64,000 nucleotides of DNA from Mycobacterium sp. DL440 (lineage in GTDB: Bacteria; Actinomycetota; Actinomycetes; Mycobacteriales; Mycobacteriaceae). The position numbers and the translations under genes were made by a program. Positions 1 through 8,761 of the stretch are shown one piece after another. The stretch covers positions 2,681,054 to 2,745,053 of the forward strand of contig NZ_CP050191.1 in the NCBI RefSeq assembly GCF_011745145.1, given 5' to 3'. The notes below the pieces were generated by a model. The model saw nothing but the letters and a program-made list of their open reading frames with translations. It searched no databases and was not told where the DNA came from. Every line of letters begins with the position of its first letter. The first letter of the stretch is position 1.

Positions 1-168
1 CCGTGGGTCCAGCGCAACCACTTCGGCCGCGTCCGTACCGGTCGCCGGCAGCGTCAGTTCCAGCGGGACCGAGATGACCAGTTCGTTGTAGTCGTCGAGG
101 TTGAGCACCAGGCCATCACGAAATGCGATCCGCTGGACCAAGCACCCTTGAATCCATTGTTCGCTCAT
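1..168 (-). CDS. hypothetical protein, N-terminal part (runs off the left edge)
   Basis: A minus-strand reading frame opens at an ATG (166-168) and stays open for 56 codons to the window edge. The protein begins MSEQWIQGCLVQRIAFRDG and continues with alternating hydrophobic residues that suggest beta strands. It loosely resembles small actinobacterial proteins of the DUF6188 type, but that is recall and not tested. It is divergent from the F420 oxidoreductase at 255, with an 86-bp shared upstream region. Confidence 0.55.
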   Translation of the reverse strand, partial: MSEQWIQGCLVQRIAFRDGLVLNLDDYNELVISVPLELTLPATGTDAAEVVALDPR

Positions 169-254
169 TGTCTTACTCTGAACCGCCGGGCGACGGGGCA
201 CAAGAGGCGCTCGCACGGTGTTGGGTCAAATATGGATGACATGGGAAACGTCCG

Positions 255-1136
255 ATGAAGGTCCGATTCGGTGTGGGAGTCGGCGCCGACACCGCCCCGG
301 GCGAACTGGGCGGGATCGTCGATCACCTGGAGAATTCCGGGGTCGACTCACTGTGGTTCTCCGAACTGGTCTACACCCCGGCGGTGGATCCGTTCATCGG
401 CATGGCCTACGCGCTGGCACGCACCCGGCGGCTGAAGGTCGGCACCTCGGTCGCCATCCTGCCGGGGCGCCATCCGGTACTGGTGGCCAAACAACTGGCC
501 TCGCTGGCGGCGCTGGCACCCAAGCGGGTGTTGCCGGTATTCGGCCTGCATTCCGCCTTGCCTGCTGAGCGGGACATCTTCGTCGTCCCGGACCGCCGCC
601 GGGCCGCGGTCTTCGACGAATCGCTGCACCTGTTGCGGTTGGCCCTCAACGGCCGCGACGTGTCGTTCGAGGGTGAGTACTTCACCGTCCGCTCCGCGCA
701 GGTGCAGCCGGTGCCGGCCAAACCGATCGACATCTGGCTGGGCGGCTCGGCGCCGGCGGCGCTGACCCGCATCGGCAGACTCGGCGACGGATGGCTCGGC
801 AGCTTCCTCACTCCGGACGAGGCGGCCGCAGCACGCCGGCGCATCGAGGAGGAGGCGCAGGCCGCGGGCCGGACCATCGAGCCTGACCACTACGGCATCA
901 GCCTCGCGGTGGGCGATGGCGCCCTTCCGGCTGATCTGCTTGCCGCGGTGCGGCGTCGCAGGCCGGACGTCGACCCGGAGGACCTGGTGGCCGCGGACTG
1001 GTCCGACCTGCACCGGCAGATCGACGGCTACCTGGCGGCCGGTCTGACCAAGTTCGTGATCAGGGCAGCGGGCCCCACCGATCGCGCTGCGTTCCTGGAC
1101 CGGTTCACCGCCGAGTTGCTGCCCTGGCAGAACTGA
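255..1136 (+). CDS. LLM-class F420-dependent oxidoreductase (MSMEG_3544 family)
   Basis: This 293-aa protein has the bacterial luciferase-like TIM-barrel fold. It begins with MKVRFGVGVGAD and has the typical motifs LWFSELVY near residue 35, VGTSVAILPGRHP near 75 and IDIWLGGSAPAAL near 160. Enzymes of this class use reduced F420 to reduce or oxidise small substrates in the cytosol; the substrate here is unknown. The family resembles the TIGRFAM group named after MSMEG_3544, and its position next to mpt53 and the CcdA-like gene fits that. The start ATG follows GAAACGTCCG, a weak ribosome binding site. Confidence 0.85.
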   Translation: MKVRFGVGVGADTAPGELGGIVDHLENSGVDSLWFSELVYTPAVDPFIGMAYALARTRRLKVGTSVAILPGRHPVLVAKQLASLAALAPKRVLPVFGLHSALPAERDIFVVPDRRRAAVFDESLHLLRLALNGRDVSFEGEYFTVRSAQVQPVPAKPIDIWLGGSAPAALTRIGRLGDGWLGSFLTPDEAAAARRRIEEEAQAAGRTIEPDHYGISLAVGDGALPADLLAAVRRRRPDVDPEDLVAADWSDLHRQIDGYLAAGLTKFVIRAAGPTDRAAFLDRFTAELLPWQN

Positions 1137-1237
1137 GCCCGGCGAGATTCTGGCGTTGAACCCGGGAGCGTCGACTTCCGTGTTAGGGGGTATGCGCAGG
1201 CCGTGCGTGCGCCGCGCCCTGAGCGAAGGAGAAAGCC

Positions 1238-1756
1238 ATGAGGATGCGACTCCCGCGGTTGCGCCTATCGGCGATATCCGGCCTGGCCGGCGTGCTGTCG
1301 ACAGTTGCGATGGTGTTGGCGCTGGTCGTCGCACCGACCGCAGCCGCCGACGATCGGCTGCAGTTCACCGGCACCACCTTGTCCGGCGCGCCCTTCAACG
1401 GGGCCGGCTTGGCCGGACGGCCCGCAGTGCTGTGGTTCTGGACGCCGTGGTGCCCGTTCTGCAACGCCGAGGCGCCGTCGGTGAGCCAGGTTGCCGCAGC
1501 CAATCCGCAGGTCAGCTTCGTCGGTGTGGCGGCACACTCCGATGTCGGGGCCATGCAGGGATTCGTCGACAAGTACCACCTCAATTTCCCCAACCTCAAT
1601 GACGCCGACGGGTCGATCTGGGCCCGCTACAGCGTCCCGTGGCAGCCGGCGTACGTCTTCTACCGCTCCGACGGGTCGTCCACGTTCGTCAACAATCCCA
1701 CGTCGGCGATGCCCCAGCAGGAGCTGGCCGATCGGGTCGCGGCCCTGAAGAGCTAG
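1238..1756 (+). CDS. mpt53: secreted thiol-disulfide oxidoreductase MPT53 (DsbE/TlpA-like)
   Basis: This 172-aa exported thioredoxin-fold protein has a signal peptide at residues 1-37 (Arg-rich start, hydrophobic core, TAAADD cleavage region). The active site is WTPWCPFCN with Cys72 and Cys75. In M. tuberculosis the homologue (Rv2878c) oxidises unfolded exported proteins. AAGGAG lies just before the ATG. The next gene, 9 bp downstream, is a CcdA-like membrane protein that could exchange electrons with it across the membrane, as in M. tuberculosis (Rv2877c). Confidence 0.93.
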   Translation: MRMRLPRLRLSAISGLAGVLSTVAMVLALVVAPTAAADDRLQFTGTTLSGAPFNGAGLAGRPAVLWFWTPWCPFCNAEAPSVSQVAAANPQVSFVGVAAHSDVGAMQGFVDKYHLNFPNLNDADGSIWARYSVPWQPAYVFYRSDGSSTFVNNPTSAMPQQELADRVAALKS

Positions 1757-1765
1757 TCGGCGGGC

Positions 1766-2656
1766 GTGCCAGACAACCTGGTCGGGTTGGCGTTCGGCGC
1801 CGGACTCGTCGCGGCACTCAATCCCTGCGGTTTCGCGTTGCTGCCCGGGTACCTGGCGCTGGTGGTGCGGGGCACCTCGCCGCGCGGGCCGCTCAGCGCG
1901 TTGGGGCGAGCGCTCGTGGCCACCATGGTGATGACCGCCGGATTCGTTGCGGTGTTCGGCACCTTCGGATTGCTGACCGTCGCCGCCGCAAATACCGTGC
2001 AGCGTTACCTCCCCTACGTCACGTTGGTCATCGGGATCATCCTGGTCGTGCTGGGGGTCTGGTTGCTGGCCGGCCGCCGGCTCGGGTTTCTGGTGCCCGA
2101 CGCGGTCGCAGGCCGTGCCGGCTGGGCCCCCACTGCACGGCTGGGCTCGATGGCCGGCTACGGCGTCGGATATGCGCTGGCATCACTGTCGTGCACCGTG
2201 GGGCCGTTCCTGGCGGTCACCGGCGCAACCCTGGAATCGAACACCGCGCTGCACCGGGTGGCGGTGTTCGGCGCGTACGCCGGAGGTTTCGCCCTCGTCG
2301 TCGGGGTGCTGGCCGTGGCCACGGCGCTGGCCGGCACCGTCGTGATCGACCGGTTACGACGCATCGTCCCCTACATCAGCCGAATCAGCGGAGCCCTGCT
2401 GATCGCCGTGGGCGCCTATGTCGCCTACTACGGCTGGTATGAGATCCAATTATTCGGCGCCGCAGGAAATCCCGATGATCCGGTGATCGCCGCCGCCGGG
2501 CGCCTGCAGGGCACCTTGGCGGGATGGGTGCACCGGCACGGCGCCTGGCCGTGGGTGCTCGCCCTGCTCGTATTGGTGGCGCTCGGTGTGTGGCGGGTCA
2601 GATTCGCCGCGAGAACTCGCCACGCACATCCGGCCACGGTGGACGACGCACCATAG
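1766..2656 (+). CDS. CcdA/DsbD-like transmembrane electron carrier (Rv2877c type)
   Basis: This 296-aa polytopic membrane protein has about six hydrophobic segments. The two conserved intramembrane cysteines sit in NPCGFALLPGYL (Cys21) and SLSCTVGPFL (Cys143), the hallmark of CcdA proteins that pass electrons from cytosolic thioredoxin to an extracytoplasmic thioredoxin-fold partner. The partner is almost certainly the MPT53 protein encoded 9 bp upstream. A GTG start is used. The 3' end overlaps the convergent GerW-like gene by 59 bp. Confidence 0.9.
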   Translation: MPDNLVGLAFGAGLVAALNPCGFALLPGYLALVVRGTSPRGPLSALGRALVATMVMTAGFVAVFGTFGLLTVAAANTVQRYLPYVTLVIGIILVVLGVWLLAGRRLGFLVPDAVAGRAGWAPTARLGSMAGYGVGYALASLSCTVGPFLAVTGATLESNTALHRVAVFGAYAGGFALVVGVLAVATALAGTVVIDRLRRIVPYISRISGALLIAVGAYVAYYGWYEIQLFGAAGNPDDPVIAAAGRLQGTLAGWVHRHGAWPWVLALLVLVALGVWRVRFAARTRHAHPATVDDAP

Positions 2657-2939
2657 CGATCGTTGCCAGTGTCGCTGCCACCAACCCGATCAGTTCACCC
2701 ATCAACGCGATCCGCGTGGTGTCCACGGCAGGGACCCAGGTGGGTTTCCCATCCTTGACGACGAAAATCCCGAGCGGTCTGGAGTTGGATCGCCCGCTGT
2801 CGCGTCGGTGCCGGACCTTGCTAACCGGTATCACCGTCGCCCCGTCGGGCGTCACATACGGGTCACCGAATACCCGTGAGGTCGCCGCGGTATCAGCAGC
2901 GATGCTGTCGAGCGCATCGGGCACGTGCATGCCGGGCAT
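2598..2939 (-). CDS. GerW/YtfJ-like protein with a C-terminal membrane segment
   Basis: The first 75 residues of this 113-aa protein match the GerW (YtfJ) pattern: an N-terminal helix, then GDPYVTPDGATVIPVSKVR, then PLGIFVVKDGKPTWVP. A hydrophobic segment follows at about residues 82-97. The family was named from spore formers; mycobacteria do not make classical spores, so the role here is unknown. It lies 8 bp after the acidic 75-aa gene and is probably co-transcribed with it. Met4 is an alternative start. Confidence 0.75.
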   Translation of the reverse strand: MPGMHVPDALDSIAADTAATSRVFGDPYVTPDGATVIPVSKVRHRRDSGRSNSRPLGIFVVKDGKPTWVPAVDTTRIALMGELIGLVAATLATIAMVRRPPWPDVRGEFSRRI

Positions 2940-2947
2940 CCTTTCAT

Positions 2948-3175
2948 TCAGCGATCGAAGTCGGACTCGTCGTCCAGTGGCACCACGATCGCCTGGTCGA
3001 TCAGGTCGGCCTCGGTGGCTTCCAGGTCGGGTGAGATGCGCACCCGACGCAGATCCGACAACGCGTCGTCCTCGTCGTCGACGCCGACCGGAATCAGCTG
3101 TTCGACGACATCGGCTTCGGGGACGTCGTCGTCGAATCCGCGGTGGTCGAAGCCCCCGTCATCCACCTGCGCCAT
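2948..3175 (-). CDS. small acidic hypothetical protein, partner of the GerW-like gene
   Basis: This 75-aa protein is very rich in Asp and Glu with no membrane segment. It starts MAQVDDGGFDHRG. I do not recognise a domain. The tight 8-bp spacing to the GerW-like gene and the shared direction suggest that the two work together. Coding character is good: the third codon position is G/C-rich and the neighbouring frames are poor. Confidence 0.7.
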   Translation of the reverse strand: MAQVDDGGFDHRGFDDDVPEADVVEQLIPVGVDDEDDALSDLRRVRISPDLEATEADLIDQAIVVPLDDESDFDR

Positions 3176-3261
3176 GATTGCCCCTCACCGGCCGGCGTCG
3201 CTGATCGCCCATGAGCGGACATTACCGCCGCGGGCGCTGCGGCATGGCCGGGTCGGGAGAT

Positions 3262-3684
3262 TCATTGGTCGGCAACGGAACTGAGTGCGGCGCGAACGCT
3301 TTCGGGAACGGGTCGCTTGGACCAGTCGCCGGTCGAGACGACGACGTAGACGTTGCTGCCGCACACCCTGGGCTGCTCGTCGCCCGCCGCGTCGGTGCCC
3401 AGCACGGTGAAGCCCAGGGTGAAGCTGGTGGTGCCGATGTCCTCGCATCGCACGGCGACCCGCACCGGCTCCCGCCACCGGACCGGCGCCCGGAAATCGA
3501 TCTCGGTGTGTACCACCTGCATGTCGAAGCCGGCGGCGGCCAGATCGGTGAAGCTCACCCGCAGATGGTCGAACAGTCCGGTGGCCGCCTCGTCGAACCA
3601 GGTGAGGTAATGGCCGTTGAACACCACGCCCTGCTGGTCGATCTCGGCGTAACGCGGAACGATTCCGAAGCTGTACTGGGTCAC
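3262..3684 (-). CDS. 4-hydroxybenzoyl-CoA thioesterase family (hotdog) acyl-CoA thioesterase
   Basis: This is a 140-aa single-hotdog protein. The motif YAEIDQQGVVFNGHYLTWFDEA at residues 11-32 contains the Asp of the 4HBT active site and the helix start typical of acyl-CoA thioesterases. The GTG at 3682-3684 is the sensible start, because the open frame upstream runs antisense over the dehydratase gene. The substrate cannot be read from the sequence. It is divergent from the threonine dehydratase-like gene, with 69 bp between starts. Confidence 0.85.
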   Translation of the reverse strand: MTQYSFGIVPRYAEIDQQGVVFNGHYLTWFDEAATGLFDHLRVSFTDLAAAGFDMQVVHTEIDFRAPVRWREPVRVAVRCEDIGTTSFTLGFTVLGTDAAGDEQPRVCGSNVYVVVSTGDWSKRPVPESVRAALSSVADQ

Positions 3685-3753
3685 GTGAGCACGGTAGCGG
3701 GCGCGCCGCAGCCCGGGCTTTCGCAGGCTCCGTCGGCGGGAGAGACTTGTGCC

Positions 3754-4707
3754 GTGAAGCTGGTGACCCTCGACGACATCGACGCCGCCGCTGGGCGGAT
3801 CGCCTCCCACATTGTGCGGACCCCGCTGCTGGCCGCCGGATGGGGAGATCCGGACCGCCCGTTGTGGCTCAAACCGGAGAGTCTGCAGCCGATCGGCGCA
3901 TTCAAGATCCGCGGCGCGTTCAACGCGCTGGGCCGGCTCGAACCAAGCGTACGGGCCAGGGGAGTGGTGGCCTACTCCAGCGGCAATCACGCACAGGCGG
4001 TGGCGTATGCGGCTGCGGCCTTTCGCGTGGCCGCCCATATCGTGATGCCCGAGGAGACTCCGGCGGTGAAGGTGCGGGCCACCCGCGATCATGGCGCGCA
4101 GGTCGTGTTGTGTGGGGCGGGACAGCGTGAATCGGTCGCCGCCGAGCTGGTCGAGCGCACCGGTGGGGTGCTGGTGCCACCCTTCGACCATCCCGACGTG
4201 ATTGCCGGCCAGGGCACCATCGGATTGGAGATCGCGCAGGATCTGCCCGACGTTGCGACCGTCCTGATCCCGATCAGCGGCGGTGGTCTGGCCTCGGGCG
4301 TGGGCACCGCCATCCGGGCGTTATGCCCGCGGGCAAAGATATTCGGTGTCGAGCCCGAACTGGCCGCGGACACCGCAGAGAGCCTGGCTGCCGGCTACCT
4401 GGTGGACTGGCCTGTGGCACAACGTAACCGGACCATTGCCGACGGACTGCGCTCGACACCGTCGGAGTTGACATTCGCCCATCTGCGTCGGGTTCTCGAC
4501 GGTGTCATCACTGTGACCGAAGGTGAGATTCGCTCAGCGGTACGTGAACTGGCGCACCGCGCGCATCTGGTCGCCGAGCCCAGTGGGGCGGTGGCGCTGG
4601 CGGGCTACCACAAGGTGGCACCGCCACCCGGGCCCGCCGTCGTGATCGTCTCCGGCGGCAACATCGAGCCACCGTTGCTGTCCGACATCCTGTCCGGCGG
4701 TCAGTGA
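3754..4707 (+). CDS. threonine/serine dehydratase-like PLP enzyme
   Basis: This is a 317-aa fold-type II PLP enzyme. Lys51 in GAFKIRGAFNAL is the Schiff-base lysine, SSGNHAQ binds the substrate carboxylate, and ISGGGLASG is the phosphate-binding glycine loop. There is no C-terminal regulatory ACT-like domain, so this is a short catabolic-type enzyme (threonine or serine ammonia-lyase) rather than the long isoleucine-feedback form. Racemase activity is an alternative. The GTG start at 3754 was chosen because upstream codons are antisense to the thioesterase. It overlaps the convergent transporter gene by 7 bp. Confidence 0.88.
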   Translation: MKLVTLDDIDAAAGRIASHIVRTPLLAAGWGDPDRPLWLKPESLQPIGAFKIRGAFNALGRLEPSVRARGVVAYSSGNHAQAVAYAAAAFRVAAHIVMPEETPAVKVRATRDHGAQVVLCGAGQRESVAAELVERTGGVLVPPFDHPDVIAGQGTIGLEIAQDLPDVATVLIPISGGGLASGVGTAIRALCPRAKIFGVEPELAADTAESLAAGYLVDWPVAQRNRTIADGLRSTPSELTFAHLRRVLDGVITVTEGEIRSAVRELAHRAHLVAEPSGAVALAGYHKVAPPPGPAVVIVSGGNIEPPLLSDILSGGQ

Positions 4708-6176
4708 ACGCCTTCCATCAGCCTGCTGATCCGTGGTGACATCAGCAGCACCACGACACCGGTGAGGATCGCGACCGCCCCGAGAATCCCGAAGTACGCG
4801 AACTCGTTCGCAGGATCGTAGCGCTGCGCGAGCACACCCGACATCGCCGTACCCAGACCGACCGAGAAAAAGAACAGCGCCATCATCTGGGCCCGGAACG
4901 CTACTGGTGCAAGCTTTGTCGTCACCGAAAGGCCGATCGGCGACACCAGCAGCTCGGACACGGCGAACACCACCATGATGGCGGCCACCAGCAAGGCCGG
5001 CACCACTTTGCCGGTGGTCTGTGCCATCGGCAAGAACAGCAGGAATGCTGCGCCCATGCCGATCACGCCGTAGCCGAACTTGCGCGGTGTGGTGGGTGCC
5101 CGGTTGCCCAGCCGGGTCCACAGGATTGCGAACAGGGGCGAGAACAGGATGATCCAGACGGGCTCGATCGACCCGATCCAGTTCGACGGCGCGGTCCAAC
5201 CGAAGACGGACCAGTTGACCCGTTCGTCGGAGTAGACGGCGAGCACCGTGAAGGTCTGCTGGAACAGCGACCAGAACACCGCGTTGGCGACAAACAGCGG
5301 GATGAAGGCACGAACCCGGATGCGTTCGGCGTCGGACACCTTGGTGCTGGTCAGCATCACCACGAAGTACATGACCGAGGCGACGAGGATCACCGCGGTG
5401 GTGAACTGCGACAGGTTGGCCAGCTTGATCAGGTGCGCCGAGAACAGCACCGCCACGCCCACTGCCAGCGCTGCCACAACGACGATGACCTTGCCGATTG
5501 CCTGCGGCGGCAACGGATTCGCCACGACGCGTCCGTGGCTCCCGAGATTGCGCCGGAACATCACATACTGCGTGAGGCCCAGTGCCATACCGATGGCCGC
5601 GACGCCGAAGCCGTAGTGGAAGCCGATGCGCGTCTGCAACAGCCCCGTGGTCAGCGGCCCGACGAAGGCACCGAGATTGACACCGAGGTAGAAGAGGGTG
5701 AACCCGCCGTCGGCGCGCGGATCGTTCCTGTCGTAGAGCGTGCCCAGCAGTGAGGATGCGTTGGCCTTGAGTGCTCCGGATCCAAGTGCCACCAGCGCCA
5801 GACCGATACCGACGCCCGCCAGACCGGGAACGACGGCCAGTGCGATATGGCCGGTCATGACGACCACGCCACCGTAGAACACCGTCCGTTCCATGCCGAG
5901 GAGGCGATCGGCGACCCACCCACCGAGCACGGTGGACAGGTACACCAGCCCGCCGTAGGCGCCGACGATGCCCGTGGCGGTGCTCCTGGGTAGCCCGAGT
6001 CCGCCGTCGGCGGCCACGTAGTACAGGTAGTAGCCGAGAATCGTGAGCATCCCGTAGAAGGAGAAGCGCTCCCACAGTTCCACGCCGAACAGGTTGGCCA
6101 GCCCGATGGGATGGCCGAAGAACGTGCCGCGCCGCGATGAGTCCTGCGCTTCCTGCATGCGCCCCCACCTTGCCAT
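4701..6176 (-). CDS. POT-family proton-dependent oligopeptide transporter
   Basis: This 491-aa major facilitator protein has about 14 membrane segments. The helix-1 signature ELWERFSFYGM near residue 34 is the E-x-x-E-R-F-x-x-Y-G motif that couples protons in peptide transporters of the DtpT/PepT group. It should import di- and tripeptides. Met7 is an alternative start. No obvious partner is encoded nearby. Confidence 0.92.
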   Translation of the reverse strand: MARWGRMQEAQDSSRRGTFFGHPIGLANLFGVELWERFSFYGMLTILGYYLYYVAADGGLGLPRSTATGIVGAYGGLVYLSTVLGGWVADRLLGMERTVFYGGVVVMTGHIALAVVPGLAGVGIGLALVALGSGALKANASSLLGTLYDRNDPRADGGFTLFYLGVNLGAFVGPLTTGLLQTRIGFHYGFGVAAIGMALGLTQYVMFRRNLGSHGRVVANPLPPQAIGKVIVVVAALAVGVAVLFSAHLIKLANLSQFTTAVILVASVMYFVVMLTSTKVSDAERIRVRAFIPLFVANAVFWSLFQQTFTVLAVYSDERVNWSVFGWTAPSNWIGSIEPVWIILFSPLFAILWTRLGNRAPTTPRKFGYGVIGMGAAFLLFLPMAQTTGKVVPALLVAAIMVVFAVSELLVSPIGLSVTTKLAPVAFRAQMMALFFFSVGLGTAMSGVLAQRYDPANEFAYFGILGAVAILTGVVVLLMSPRISRLMEGVH

Positions 6177-6375
6177 GCGAACGGACCCGGCCGGTCAAAA
6201 TTGACGGCTTTGGCGGCAAACTAATACTGCCTTGTGTACTGGCGATTCTGCGGCACAGCACATTTCGGTGCAGGTGATGAATAGCGGCCGAAGGTGCAGG
6301 GGATGGGGAAGAAGCTGCCACCGGGTAATGTCACCGTGGAACGTTTGGACGACGGCCACACTTTCGGGGGTGTAT

Positions 6376-7803
6376 GTGGACGCGGTGCTCGGTGTGTCGT
6401 TGACACCGTCCACCGTCGGTCTGGTCCTGGTCGAGGGCAGCGAGGCTGACGGGGCGACCGTCGACCACGAATCGTTCGACATCCGCGGCCTTGCGCCCGC
6501 GCGAACCGATGACATCTGCGCCGATGTCGTGAAGGCGGCTCGGCGCGCCGAAAGGGTTGCGGCAGAACGTGATCTGCGGCTGGCGGCGATCGGTGTCACC
6601 TGGAGTTCCGGGGCGGCTGCCGAGGGTGCGGTGTTGTTGAAGAAGCTCGCCGATGCCGGGTTCGCCGATGTGGTTCCGGTGCGTCTGCCTCAAGCGACCG
6701 ATGCATTGGCGCGGCGGGTCGCCGGCATCGTCGGATTCGATACGACGGGCGTGTGCGTTCTGGAACCCGATGTCGTGCAGGCGATGACGGTGGGCGGCGA
6801 CAATCCGGTACAGACCGCGGTCAGCCGGGGCATTGAGACCGTGGCCGGCCTGAGCACCTGGCTGTCCGACATTCTCGGTGCGGCTGACCCGCGGCCCGAT
6901 GCGCTGGTGGTCGTGGGATCCGCCGTCGACCTGGACTCCGTGCTACCGAAATTGGAGCAGGTCCTGCGGGTGCCGGTGTTCACACCTGCCGAACCCGGAT
7001 TGCCGTTGGCCCGGGGCGCGGCGCTGGCCTCAGTACGACGGGGCCGGTGGGCATCCGACGACCGCGTGGCCCCGACTGGGTGGCGCTGGCCCGCTACACA
7101 ATTGACGCCGCTGGCGATACTGGTCGGTGGAATCCTGGCCTTCGGGGTCTCGCTGGCACTGGCCATCGGTCAGCAGCTGCTGCCCGGTTCAGAGCCGACT
7201 CCACACCGCAGCACACGTCCGGTGGTGAGCACGGCGGGCGACTCGGCCTCCGTACAACAGACCGCTGCGGTTCCGGTACCGCCCGCCCCGCCGGCCGAAC
7301 CCCCGCCCGTACTCGAACCCGTGGTCCAGGACGCCGCACCGGAGTACACCCTCGATCAAAGCGCCCCAGCCCCACCCGAGCACACCGCGATACCCGGCGA
7401 GCAGCTCGCTCCTGCCGGGTCCGAGACGGTACCGGTGACATCCGAGCTGCCACCGGCATTGCCCGAGCAAGTACCCGATGCGCCACCGCCCGATCCGGCA
7501 CAACAGTCTCTCCCGGCGGGCCAGACGCCGCCGGGAGAGACTGCCGTGTCGCAGGAACCATCCCCGACATCGGAGGTGCCGCCCCCACCTCCGCCGCCTC
7601 CAGCCCCCGAGGTTGCGCCGGCTCCGCCGAGTGCACCGCAAGAGGCGGCACCGATTCAACAGACGGCTGCGCAGGCTCCGGCGGTCGAACCGCCGCCACC
7701 CGCACCTGAAGAGGTCCCGGCCGTGCCCGAGCCGCCGGCGCCCGCACCTGAAGAGATCCCGGCCGTGCCCGAGTCGCCGGAGCCGGCTCCCGTCGTGCCC
7801 TGA
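6376..7803 (+). CDS. mycobacterial DUF7159-type protein with one membrane segment and a Pro-rich tail
   Basis: This protein has about 475 residues. The N-terminal domain begins VDAVLGVSLTPSTVGLVLVEG, a beginning shared by a family of mycobacterial proteins with an actin-like/ATPase-like fold. One membrane helix follows (LAILVGGILAFGVSLALAIG, about residue 245), then an exported-looking tail rich in Pro, Ala and Glu. The tail ends in two near-identical units APEE(V/I)PAVPE. The GTG at 6376 was chosen because it matches the family start; the GTG at 6370 is also possible. Function is unknown; a cell-envelope role is inferred from topology. Confidence 0.75.
   Translation: MDAVLGVSLTPSTVGLVLVEGSEADGATVDHESFDIRGLAPARTDDICADVVKAARRAERVAAERDLRLAAIGVTWSSGAAAEGAVLLKKLADAGFADVVPVRLPQATDALARRVAGIVGFDTTGVCVLEPDVVQAMTVGGDNPVQTAVSRGIETVAGLSTWLSDILGAADPRPDALVVVGSAVDLDSVLPKLEQVLRVPVFTPAEPGLPLARGAALASVRRGRWASDDRVAPTGWRWPATQLTPLAILVGGILAFGVSLALAIGQQLLPGSEPTPHRSTRPVVSTAGDSASVQQTAAVPVPPAPPAEPPPVLEPVVQDAAPEYTLDQSAPAPPEHTAIPGEQLAPAGSETVPVTSELPPALPEQVPDAPPPDPAQQSLPAGQTPPGETAVSQEPSPTSEVPPPPPPPPAPEVAPAPPSAPQEAAPIQQTAAQAPAVEPPPPAPEEVPAVPEPPAPAPEEIPAVPESPEPAPVVP
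7504..7543. repeat. perfect 16-bp inverted repeat inside the Pro-rich tail coding region
   Basis: CAGTCTCTCCCGGCGG (7504-7519) is followed, after an 8-base spacer, by its exact reverse complement (7528-7543). It would form a very stable hairpin in mRNA in the middle of the coding sequence. There is no U-tract, so it is not a normal terminator. Confidence 0.8.
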
Positions 7804-7981
7804 TCTCTCTGAGACGTTGCTGAGGCCTCCGCAACGGCGCCGATGCGCGCGGTGAAACGTTCTGAGTCGCCGAGCCGATGAGTTCACCATGGGCACCCCA
7901 CCGCGCTACCGCCGACCTCGAATTGCCGCCGCCACGCTGCGCCTAGAAGGGGCAGTGCCGGCGCTCACCTACACTGGTGGA

Positions 7982-8761
7982 ATGCTGAGCGCCCCATCGT
8001 CGTCATTCAGAACCGTTCGAGCGTCGGTACTGAAAGTGTTTGCGACGATTGGTGTCGCCACCTTGGCCGCCACGAGCACGGTCAATGTCGCATCTGCCGC
8101 AGTGAGCACGCCTGCACCCGGTGCGACCATCGAGCCCGCCGCGGGTTCGATGGTCGGTGTCGCCATGCCACTGACGGTGACGTTCGACAACCCGGTGACC
8201 GACCGGGATGCGGTGCAGAGCAGCCTGAAGATCAGCTCGCCGGAAACCCCAACAGGCACCTTCACCTGGCTCAGTGACGACGTGATGCAGTGGAAGCCCG
8301 ATCAGTTGTGGCCGGCTCATTCGAAGATCTCGGTCACCGCCGGTGGTGCCAAGACCAGCTTCGAGACCGGGGCAAAGGTGCTCGGTGTGGCCGATGTCGA
8401 TGCGCACACCTTCACGGTGAGCATCGATGGTGCGGTGGCCCGCACCATGCCTGCGTCGATGGGGAAGCCCAAGCACCCGACTCCGATCGGCACGTTCAGC
8501 GCTCTGGCCAAAGAGCCTGTCGTGGTGATGGATTCACGCACCATCGGGATTCCACTCAGCGACCCGGAGGGCTACAAGCTCACTGTGTACGACGCAGTCC
8601 GCGTGACCTGGGGCGGCGTCTACGTGCATGGGGCACCCTGGTCGGTGGGATCGCAGGGCTATTCCAACGTCAGTCACGGCTGCATCAACTTGAGTCCCGA
8701 CAATGCCGATTGGTACTTCAACACGGTGAGCCTGGGCGACCCCATTGTCGTGCAGGCATAG
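7982..8761 (+). CDS. ldtA: L,D-transpeptidase, LdtMt1/LdtA type
   Basis: This 259-aa exported enzyme forms 3-3 cross-links in peptidoglycan. It has a signal peptide (residues 1-37), an Ig-like domain (about 40-125) and a YkuD catalytic domain with the active-site motif SHGCINLSPDN, where Cys234 is the nucleophile and His232 precedes it. Length and motif string agree with M. tuberculosis LdtMt1 (Rv0116c) as I recall it. The ATG at 7982 gives a proper signal peptide; codons upstream do not look coding. Carbapenems inactivate this class. Confidence 0.93.
   Translation: MLSAPSSSFRTVRASVLKVFATIGVATLAATSTVNVASAAVSTPAPGATIEPAAGSMVGVAMPLTVTFDNPVTDRDAVQSSLKISSPETPTGTFTWLSDDVMQWKPDQLWPAHSKISVTAGGAKTSFETGAKVLGVADVDAHTFTVSIDGAVARTMPASMGKPKHPTPIGTFSALAKEPVVVMDSRTIGIPLSDPEGYKLTVYDAVRVTWGGVYVHGAPWSVGSQGYSNVSHGCINLSPDNADWYFNTVSLGDPIVVQA

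Noticed and set aside
3211..3753. N-terminal extension of the threonine dehydratase-like protein
   Set aside because: These codons lie antisense to the thioesterase gene and show no family similarity; the enzyme fold starts at GTG 3754.
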